Shown here: piece after piece, positions 42,328 to 47,931 of the stretch
Position numbering within the stretch: position 1 is the stretch's first letter
Layout of the letters: each line of letters starts with the position of its first letter
NCBI RefSeq assembly: GCF_000244875.1
Contig: NC_016791.1
Coordinates: 4,159,001-4,223,000, forward strand
Origin: Clostridium sp. BNL1100
GTDB taxonomy: Bacteria; Bacillota; Clostridia; Acetivibrionales; DSM-1351
Direction: 5' to 3'
DNA: 64,000 nt
Translations under genes and position numbers: made by a program
Notes under the pieces: generated by a model
What the model was told of the DNA's origin: nothing
Databases searched by the model: none
What the model saw: the letters and a program-made list of their open reading frames with translations, nothing else

Positions 42328-42413
42328 AATATTCACCTTATCCTTTCATTTAATCAACTTCTGTTATAAAAATGGGCATAAAAATACCCTAGTCATCATT
42401 CTAACTAAGGTTG

Positions 42414-42935
42414 TTATGCTAGTTTCTTATAAAGTTCTGGATTAGTTTTAAACAATTCCATACGCTGAGCGTAATTCATTTTTTGAAATTGTTCTTTTGT
42501 AATCCCTTCATTCTTTTGATGCGTTGATGGCTTGAAACTCCCTGATAATAAATGAGTATTTAAAATCTCAGTTACTTCTTTAGCCATACCCTCTACATCA
42601 TCAGAATTAAGATATTTAGCCAATCCTGCAGGTAAATTATTCTTAGTTAATGCATCCTGAATAAGATACTGTTTTTCTTTGGCTTTTAACTCGGCTTCTT
42701 TTGCTAAAAGTTCCTGTTGTTTTGCTTCCAGTTCTTTTTCTTTGGGTCTAAGTTTAGCTAATTCATCTTCAAGTATTTTCTTTTCTTGTACATACTTGGT
42801 TCTGATTTTATCCGACTCACTCTGTAAAGCTTTTTCAAAGTCCTCTTTACTCAAAAGTCCTTCTTTAGCCATATTCTGTGCTTCAACCATAGCACTTTCA
42901 AATTCTTCCTTGCTTAAATTTTCTTTCCATTCCAT
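42414..42935 (-). CDS. Phage capsid scaffolding protein (DUF4355-like)
   Basis: A 173-residue acidic, largely coiled-coil protein with a central run of EKELEAKQQELLAKEAELKAKEKQ and a C-terminal NYAQRMELFKTNPELYKKL tail typical of phage scaffold proteins, where it binds the capsid shell. It stands directly before the major capsid gene. Together they would build procapsids. Confidence 0.82.
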   Translation of the reverse strand: MEWKENLSKEEFESAMVEAQNMAKEGLLSKEDFEKALQSESDKIRTKYVQEKKILEDELAKLRPKEKELEAKQQELLAKEAELKAKEKQYLIQDALTKNNLPAGLAKYLNSDDVEGMAKEVTEILNTHLLSGSFKPSTHQKNEGITKEQFQKMNYAQRMELFKTNPELYKKLA

Positions 42936-43112
42936 AAATAAACCTCCATTTCATATTTAGTTGTCCATATTTGCCCTGTAGACCAGTTCAAACTGTGACA
43001 CCTATAAGTTTGTTATATAAGTTTGTTATTGTATATATTTAAAGGCTCATAAAGCCGATAAACCAAAATTAAAGTAAACTCCATCATTACTCAAAAATTT
43101 TTTGAGTATAAA
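42936..43112. other. Leader region of the scaffold-capsid unit
   Basis: Contains a tandem 13-bp repeat ATAAGTTTGTTAT (43004-43016 and 43017-43029), a TCAAAAATTTTTTGA palindrome at 43091-43105, and no gene. The promoter for the scaffold-capsid genes should be here; no unambiguous -35/-10 pair was found. Confidence 0.45.
43091..43105. promoter_or_regulatory. Palindrome TCAAAAATTTTTTGA, copy 2 (possible operator)
   Basis: Identical to 41118-41132 and again directly downstream of a terminator, upstream of the scaffold-capsid unit. Confidence 0.45.
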
Positions 43113-43156
43113 AAAAGAAAGATATAAGCGGTCGATACTCATATCCTTCTAATATG
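43113..43156 (-). terminator. Terminator of the small zinc-module array
   Basis: Reading leftward AGAAGGATATGAG pairs with CTTATATCTTTCT (two mismatches or G-T pairs), followed by TTTTTTTATA. It separates the array from the scaffold and capsid genes. Confidence 0.75.
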
Positions 43157-43239
43157 ATGATGATGGAGGTGTAGCCCCAAAATTTATTTTATTATTATAT
43201 ACCATAAGTTAAAAAATTATATTTATGTCTGAAATCTAC

Positions 43240-43375
43240 TATCCATGCATGTTTTCGGAGTTTTCTATTACTTCACATATTTTAGAACGTGCCTTTTTCA
43301 TAGATTCTCTTTGGTATTGTAATTGCATTTCTCTAGCACACTCATCACAATATTTTTGTTTATTGTTTTTTTGTA
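43240..43375 (-). pseudogene. KYCDEC module without start codon
   Basis: Open frame reading NKQKYCDECAREMQLQYQRESMKKARSKICEVIENSENMHG. The upstream part that would match the neighbouring unit (RDTRDGEGYKK) is out of frame by one base at a run of seven A residues; with eight A residues, as in the next unit, it would be continuous. Confidence 0.5.
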
Positions 43376-43434
43376 TCCTTCTCCATCTCTAGTATCTCTT
43401 GAAGGTGTTTTATAATTGGCTGTTTATGCGTGTT

Positions 43435-43700
43435 TTAAGAATTTTCTATTTTTCTTCCAGTCCAATTTTCACGTTTCCATTGATTTTTTTGCTTTTGTTT
43501 AATTTCTTTAGCACAATCATTACAGTACTTGGTTTTGTTATTTTTTTTGTATCCTTCTCCATCTCTAGTATCTCTTGAAGGTATCCTGAAACTAACTATA
43601 TATGCATGTTTTAAGGGTTTTCTATTTGCGAGAATCTTAAATATCTTTCTTTTTGTATAATTTTGTTGCTTTTTATGTTTCCCTTAAATACCATTAAGAC
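43435..43700 (-). pseudogene. KYCNDC module, longest open frame but no ATG
   Basis: About 88 codons are open after a TAA near 43701, ending KYCNDCAKEIKQKQKNQWKRENWTGRKIENS. The frame includes HAYIVSFRIPSRDTRDGEGYKK, giving the fullest version of the module, but it lacks an ATG, GTG or TTG start near its beginning. An overlapping frame from ATGGAGAAGG is open for 38 codons as well, so coding is ambiguous. Confidence 0.4.
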
Positions 43701-43814
43701 AAATTTATATAAACCTTAAAAGTATTGATTTTAAAGGGTTTTAAAATATACATAAATTGAAAAACGGCTAGAAGTAGCTTATATTAATAGTTTTAGCTCT
43801 GCTAACATTTTCTT

Positions 43815-43905
43815 TTTTTTCTCATTAGTTCTTTTTGATAATTATTTCTATGCTCTTTAAAACAACTATCACAATATTTTTGTTTTGTTGTTTTTTTGTA
43901 TCCTC
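43815..43905 (-). pseudogene. KYCDSC module fragment
   Basis: Frame GYKKTTKQKYCDSCFKEHRNNYQKELMRKKRKC follows a very strong GGAGGAGG, but the reading frame has no start codon after its upstream TAA. Either decayed or expressed by a non-standard route. Confidence 0.4.
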
Positions 43906-43972
43906 CTCCATATTAGCCTCTCTTGAATGTGTTCTAAAAGGTACTAATATCAATAGTTATAAGGAAATCACG

Positions 43973-44074
43973 TTACTTCACTGAATTGTTTCTTGCTTTT
44001 TTCATACTTTCTCTTTGGCATTGTAATTGCATTTCTCTAGCACAATCTTCACAATATTTTGTCTTATTATTCAT
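43973..44074 (-). CDS. 33-residue Cys-pair microprotein
   Basis: ATG-initiated frame MNNKTKYCEDCAREMQLQCQRES... ending KKARNNSVK. It has one CxxC pair (a half zinc knuckle) and a basic helix. No strong ribosome site. One of only two array units with an intact start. Confidence 0.4.
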   Translation of the reverse strand: MNNKTKYCEDCAREMQLQCQRESMKKARNNSVK

Positions 44075-44274
44075 AATAGAAAAATTATTGTTATACTTTG
44101 AAAACCATTATTCATAGGTGTTTTAAGAGTTTTCTATTTCGTTAGATTTCACAGAGACGTGTATCACCACATGACATACTCAAAATTTATTTTATTATTA
44201 TATACCATACTAGTATCTCTTGAAATATATCTCAAATACAGCCATATCAATGGTTTAAAGCATTTTAAAAAATT

Positions 44275-44403
44275 CTAGTGGTTATTACTCCACCATTCTC
44301 TTTTTGATTTTTTTTCATTCTCTTTACTACATTCTTTACATAATTTATGATTTTTCCCTTGAATCTTTATTAATTTACCGCCCCCAATATTCATTCTAGC
44401 CAT
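44275..44403 (-). CDS. 42-residue Cys-pair microprotein
   Basis: ATG frame MARMNIGGGKLIKIQGKNHKLCKECSKENEKKSKREWW..., first unit of the array behind the integrase. One CxxC pair plus a basic, Lys-rich tail suggests nucleic-acid binding or a zinc-bridged dimer. A GGTG lies ahead of the ATG. Unknown family. Confidence 0.45.
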   Translation of the reverse strand: MARMNIGGGKLIKIQGKNHKLCKECSKENEKKSKREWWSNNH

Positions 44404-44438
44404 ATTCACCATAAGCATAATCTTCTTCGAAATTGACA

Positions 44439-45362
44439 TTACTTTTTAATCTTTCTTATATTCGTTTTTTTATGAGGTAAAATGTTTCTTATTGGAGTAA
44501 ACGAAGTGTGACTATCTTTAACATCAGTATCAGATAAAGCAACATATTTACGGGTCATATCCATCGTGGTATGTCCCATTATTTTTTGCAAGGTTAGTGC
44601 ATTTCCACCATTGCGTAAATAATATAGTGCAAAACAATGTCGTAATGAATATGGAGTTATGTCTGTACCAAGTGTCTTTGAATACTTTTCAAAACGTCTT
44701 GATACAACGTCTGCATTTAATTTCTCTCCTGTACTACTAGAAAATACTGGCACATTTTCATCCCAATCATCAGGTCTTAAATTGATAATTTTCGTAATTG
44801 GTCTTATTGTATCAATACTTAGTGGTAAAGTTCTCGCCACTCCTGTTTTTGCTACTTCAGCAGATACAGTAACGCAATTATGCTTTAAATCAAAATCTGA
44901 TATTTTCAAAGATAATGCTTCTTTGGGTCTAATTCCATTGTCTAGCATCATAAGCATTAATGCAAAATCTCTTAGACCCACAAATGTAGTTTTATTAGGG
45001 ATAGTTAATAGTTGTTGAAATGTATCAATCGGAATATCAATTATTTTGTCTTGTACTTTTCTTTTTGATAGTTTTTCCATTGGGTTAGAAGATATTAAGT
45101 CCTCTTCCTTCAAGTAGTCAAAGAAATTTTTTAAATATGACCGCCGAAGATTATAAGTTGCAGGTTTAATATCCTCTCCCATATATTCCATTACGGATAC
45201 TTCAAGTTGCTGAATTGCATTTGGATGCCTTCTAAAAAAGATATTTACATGTTTGTCATAATCTCGTATTGTTCTTTCACTTACTCCTTGTGCCTTTTTG
45301 TACAATAAAAAATCTTTGAGTTCCTTTTCCCAATCGACCTTTTTAGTTTGTTTAATTTTCAT
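44439..45362 (-). CDS. Tyrosine recombinase (integrase of the element)
   Basis: A 307-residue XerC/D-like integrase. SAM-like core-binding domain in the first ~110 residues (DFLLYKKAQGVSERTIRDYDKHVNIFFRRH), then the catalytic domain with Arg in LDNGIRPKEALSL, YSLRHCFALYYL (Tyr replaces the first His of the HxLRH box), GHTTMDMTRKYVAL containing the His and the nucleophilic Tyr. ATG 45362 follows AAAGGAGG. It sits about 155 bp from the intact tRNA-Arg, as expected for the enzyme that inserted the element at the tRNA 3' end. Confidence 0.93.
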   Translation of the reverse strand: MKIKQTKKVDWEKELKDFLLYKKAQGVSERTIRDYDKHVNIFFRRHPNAIQQLEVSVMEYMGEDIKPATYNLRRSYLKNFFDYLKEEDLISSNPMEKLSKRKVQDKIIDIPIDTFQQLLTIPNKTTFVGLRDFALMLMMLDNGIRPKEALSLKISDFDLKHNCVTVSAEVAKTGVARTLPLSIDTIRPITKIINLRPDDWDENVPVFSSSTGEKLNADVVSRRFEKYSKTLGTDITPYSLRHCFALYYLRNGGNALTLQKIMGHTTMDMTRKYVALSDTDVKDSHTSFTPIRNILPHKKTNIRKIKK

Positions 45363-45434
45363 GTTATAACCTCCTTTGATTTTTAAATACAAAAGAGGCA
45401 ATCCACTTATCTCTAAGACCTAAAATTACAGGTC

Positions 45435-45442
45435 AGTGGACT
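45435..45442 (+). promoter_or_regulatory. Putative integrase arm-type site AGTGGACT (right, +)
   Basis: Lies between the integrase start and the attR core, inside the element; same octamer as at 29027, 29075 and 45602. Confidence 0.45.
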
Positions 45443-45474
45443 CATCGTATTATATTACAACTTTCTAAAGGAAT

Positions 45475-45507
45475 CAAAAAAGCCAACAACCGCATAGTTG
45501 CTGACTT
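45475..45507 (-). terminator. Element-borne terminator behind tRNA-Arg
   Basis: Reading leftward AGTCAGCAAC pairs with GTTGTTGGCT around TATGCG, followed by TTTTTTG. It lies 11 bp beyond the tRNA CCA and replaces the host terminator now stranded at 28865-28896. Confidence 0.8.
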
Positions 45508-45514
45508 TCAGGAT

Positions 45515-45577
45515 TTTTGGCGTCCCGGACAGGAATCGAACCCGCATCAGTGGAACCGGAATCCACCGCTTTATCCA
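45515..45577 (-). repeat. attR core within tRNA-Arg
   Basis: 63 bp identical to 28908-28970, covering the tRNA from D arm to CCA plus three bases. Integration therefore regenerated an intact tRNA at this end. Confidence 0.9.
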
Positions 45578-45592
45578 TTAAACTACCGAGAC
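45518..45592 (-). tRNA. tRNA-Arg (anticodon CCG)
   Basis: A complete cloverleaf with encoded CCA: acceptor GTCTCGG/CCGGGAC with one G-T pair, D arm, anticodon stem GTGGA/TCCAC with loop TTCCGGT, T loop TTCGATT. Attachment site of the 16.7-kb element. Promoter at 45615-45643. Confidence 0.95.
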
Positions 45593-45601
45593 AAATTGAT
45601 A

Positions 45602-45609
45602 AGTCCACT
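45602..45609 (-). promoter_or_regulatory. AGTGGACT site in the tRNA-Arg leader (right, -)
   Basis: The octamer also occurs on the chromosomal side, between the tRNA -10 box and the tRNA 5' end, so the element's arm sites may mimic, or derive from, host sequence. Confidence 0.4.
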
Positions 45610-45614
45610 GATAT

Positions 45615-45643
45615 ATTATAGACTATTGAAGCTCACTTTACAA
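45615..45643 (-). promoter_or_regulatory. Promoter of tRNA-Arg
   Basis: -35 TTGTAA (45638-45643), 17-bp spacer, -10 TATAAT (45615-45620), ending 23 bases before the tRNA 5' end. Confidence 0.65.
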
Positions 45644-45686
45644 CAAAGGCGATTGAATTCTTTTAATATTCGGCTATAAGTTAAAG

Positions 45687-45773
45687 TTACAAATAAACTA
45701 TTAAAATATACCCACATTCGCAATACCTGGCATTAGTTTCATGTATAGTTTTACAATTAGGACATTCTTTCAT
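45687..45773 (-). CDS. 28-residue zinc-ribbon microprotein
   Basis: ATG behind AGGGGGAT encodes MKECPNCKTIHETNARYCECG followed by YILIVYL. Four cysteines in the pattern CxxC-x10-CxC form a complete rubredoxin-like knuckle. It lies just outside the element, between tRNA-Arg and the Amj-like gene. It could be a real microprotein or the truncated head of a zinc-ribbon membrane protein. Confidence 0.45.
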   Translation of the reverse strand: MKECPNCKTIHETNARYCECGYILIVYL

Positions 45774-45813
45774 AAATCCCCCTAGAACTCTTACTCAACT
45801 TTTTATTTTATTC

Positions 45814-46617
45814 CTATATCACCCTTGCAATACTTGCTATAGCCATTGCTGCCGGAACCAATAAAAGTTGTGCCAGCATGGTTCCTACTATAAGTCCGCA
45901 CACAATGAATATAACACAGCGGCTGAAATCCAACTCTGTACACTCCCCTTTTATAACATCATCTGTCATCATTGATATGTAAGGGTCAATAAACAAAAAC
46001 ATAAGGATTGTTGCAACGCCGTTTATTGCTGATGACAAGGTACTGCAGGTTGTTCTGAACTCAGGATAGAGACATCCGGCATATAATGAAGCAAGTACGC
46101 CGACAGTTGATATAGAGGATGTGATTACATTTAACAATACTATTTTCTTTGGTATCCTTCTTAAACTTTTCAGTTGAGACAGGTTGTCCTTTTTAGGAAT
46201 AGTGATACTCCTCTTGAACTGTTCTATGCCGGACTTTGAAAATCCATGTAGAATTAGTCTGGGAACAGACCTGTAAACACTAAAAGACTCTACTGCTTTT
46301 GTAAAAACTCTTATAAAGGTAGGCAGAAGCATTGCACCGATAATTGTAGCAAGGGTGGCTGAAAGTAAAATCCACCTGAAAATATGCAACATACCATCTG
46401 TATTTCCGCCCTCAATACTTTTTTCAATGGTTTTTGCAAGCAACGGGGCCTGAAATGTATTAGCTGTCCTTGATAGGAGTGCAAATACGTTAAATATTGC
46501 AAAAGCAATTGCTATTCTCCCCGTCTTTACACCTACTATTCTGACACTGTAGGCTAGAGTTCCTACAACATATATTACAAGCGTCAATACAAGAACGGCT
46601 ATAACTTGTACGGTCAT
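45814..46617 (-). CDS. amj: Amj-like lipid II flippase
   Basis: A 267-residue membrane protein with about six to seven helices. It resembles the Amj/YdaH family (DUF2837), which can replace MurJ in moving lipid II across the membrane in B. subtilis: VLVLTLVIYVVGTLAYSVRIVGVKTGRIAIAFAIFNVFALLSRTANTFQAPLLAKTIE is the family hallmark. It stands alone on the minus strand, not near other murein genes. In Bacillus the gene is induced by SigM; no such promoter was identified here. Confidence 0.82.
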   Translation of the reverse strand: MTVQVIAVLVLTLVIYVVGTLAYSVRIVGVKTGRIAIAFAIFNVFALLSRTANTFQAPLLAKTIEKSIEGGNTDGMLHIFRWILLSATLATIIGAMLLPTFIRVFTKAVESFSVYRSVPRLILHGFSKSGIEQFKRSITIPKKDNLSQLKSLRRIPKKIVLLNVITSSISTVGVLASLYAGCLYPEFRTTCSTLSSAINGVATILMFLFIDPYISMMTDDVIKGECTELDFSRCVIFIVCGLIVGTMLAQLLLVPAAMAIASIARVI

Positions 46618-46707
46618 TTATGAATACCTCCATTATAAAATGTAAGTATTCTACATCTTTATGTCCATTACCTTCTATATAAGGTAATATATTGCACTAC
46701 CACTACA

Positions 46708-46746
46708 TAAAAAAATCCCTCTGTGCATTTTTTGCATAGACGGATA
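46708..46746 (-). terminator. Terminator after the 46769 gene
   Basis: Reading leftward ATCCGTCTATGCA pairs with TGCACAGAGGGAT around AAAAA with two mismatches, followed by TTTTTTTATG. Confidence 0.8.
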
Positions 46747-46768
46747 TTTTCTACAAGCCCTGACCTAC

Positions 46769-47410
46769 CTATAATCTCATTATAATCAGTGATAGCAAAT
46801 ATTGAATTGCAGAACTGATTAGTGCATTCCAGCAAAACACAAGAACAAACACCAGTCCTCTTACATTGTTAGATAACCTGAACAGCACGCAAAGTCCCCT
46901 GGTAATTGCACCGTTAAACCAGAAATATGACAGTATTCCCATAACGGTTGTTATAAACAAGAGAATCATTGAGTCAGTGGAAAACGTCCACCTGCTGCTA
47001 AAGTAAATTAAAATGTCCATAGGAGTTAATAGAATGTTAGCCAGGATATAAACCTTCATAACCTTTGTAATAAGGCTGGAATATGTATTCACCACAGAAG
47101 CATTATATCCCTCACTCCTCTTCTTGAAATGCTTTATAACGTCAAAAACAGGGTATGAGAAGCAAATCACATCTACAAACCCTATTATTAACGCAGTTAT
47201 AATTAAAACCGCTGCCGTTTTAAGATTAAAACTTAAATTGGTTATAAAAAAACCCTTTGGATTTTGCGGGTTAAGTATATAGAAAATAACATCCCGCAAA
47301 CCTACAAAAACTATGCCAATATAAAGCCACATACTTTTATCTGTAAGCTTTGAATAAAAGTCTTTTTGCAGCAAAAAAAGATCAATAATTGTATTGTATT
47401 TCGATTTCAT
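46769..47410 (-). CDS. Yip1-like multi-pass membrane protein
   Basis: A 213-residue protein with five hydrophobic segments: LYIGIVFVGLRDVIFYIL, AAVLIITALIIGFVDVICF, VMKVYILANILL, MILLFITTVMGILSYFWFNGAI and GLVFVLVFCWNALISSAIQYL. This layout fits the Yip1 domain superfamily, of unknown bacterial role. ATG 47410 follows TAGGAGC. Downstream of the small gene at 47494, possibly in one unit with spoIIE. Confidence 0.65.
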   Translation of the reverse strand: MKSKYNTIIDLFLLQKDFYSKLTDKSMWLYIGIVFVGLRDVIFYILNPQNPKGFFITNLSFNLKTAAVLIITALIIGFVDVICFSYPVFDVIKHFKKRSEGYNASVVNTYSSLITKVMKVYILANILLTPMDILIYFSSRWTFSTDSMILLFITTVMGILSYFWFNGAITRGLCVLFRLSNNVRGLVFVLVFCWNALISSAIQYLLSLIIMRL

Positions 47411-47493
47411 TTCTGCTCCTATCACAAAACGCATTTATCATTATATATAATATATATTATTTAACAGAGTTCAATCAATATAGCAAGATATTT

Positions 47494-47862
47494 TTAAAAT
47501 ATTTCTATTAAAATATATGCGATTGCTGCAATACTTCCGATAAGGGCAGAATTTATTATAAGAATCTTCATAAACCGAGATTCGTTAAACTTTCTGTTTA
47601 AATGTTTTTTACACGCCGACTTTTGCCTTTCTTTCGGCACAGTTGCCAAGTTACCCTTGTTTTCCTTAACATAGTTATTAATTATTGCTTCTGCCTCCCT
47701 TAAAATAAATTTGTTATTGTAAACTGAACCTCCCTCGCTTTGCTGTTTTTTTTCATTATCGCCGCTTTGTGCATCTTGTTTCATTACCAGAATAGCCTCC
47801 TCAAACAGGTTTGAATGTATGTCTCTGAGCACGATTACTTTTTTTTCCTTACCATAAAACAT
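47494..47862 (-). CDS. Small tail-anchored membrane protein, unknown
   Basis: A 122-residue protein: a cytoplasmic region with basic and acidic patches and one C-terminal transmembrane helix (MKILIINSALIGSIAAIAYILIEIF). ATG 47862 is chosen for ATGGAGGATACT just upstream. It starts 70 bp after spoIIE on the same strand, so it may be co-expressed during sporulation. Not recognised. Confidence 0.6.
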   Translation of the reverse strand: MFYGKEKKVIVLRDIHSNLFEEAILVMKQDAQSGDNEKKQQSEGGSVYNNKFILREAEAIINNYVKENKGNLATVPKERQKSACKKHLNRKFNESRFMKILIINSALIGSIAAIAYILIEIF

Positions 47863-47931
47863 AGTATCCTCCATAAAGAACATTTATGGTTAGTTTGTGA
47901 ATATTTAACATAATTATTCAATGTTAATTCA

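Larger units (their letters stand above)
43178..44403 (-). repeat. Array of degenerate tandem repeats with KYCxxC mini-frames
   Basis: About 1.2 kb built from at least four imperfect units with a 174-178 bp period at its left end. Each unit combines a head block (AAGAGATACTAGAGATGG, leftward, at about 43381, 43557, less clearly 43906 and 44209), a Cys-pair block (KYCDEC, KYCNDC, KYCDSC, KYCEDC, KLCKEC) and a tail block (ATAGAAAACTCTTAAAACA near 43250, 43428, 43602, 44116). Cys blocks of units 43309-43358 and 44009-44061 are nearly identical. A 29-bp sequence is repeated exactly at 43178-43206 and 44181-44209. Several units have lost starts or are frameshifted at A runs. Confidence 0.7.
28908..45577. 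mobile_element. tRNA-Arg-integrated phage-like element (16.7 kb) without tail genes
   Basis: Bounded by a 63-bp perfect duplication of the tRNA-Arg(CCG) 3' portion (28908-28970 and 45515-45577). The right end holds the intact tRNA and a tyrosine integrase. Recognisable cargo, all leftward: integrase, small zinc-module array, scaffold, major capsid, two HTH proteins, DHH-like protein, AEP primase, terminase small and large subunits, SPP1-type portal, serine recombinase, RepA-like protein, unknowns, Ig-domain protein and XhlA-like protein. There are no recognisable tail, baseplate, tape-measure or endolysin genes, and capsid and portal modules are separated. Either a decayed prophage or a capsid-forming satellite. 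Confidence 0.85.

Noticed and set aside
43178-44403. CRISPR-like appearance of the repeated blocks
   Set aside because: Repeat units are 170-180 bp, degenerate and irregularly spaced, and contain coding-like Cys modules; no spacer pattern and no cas genes.
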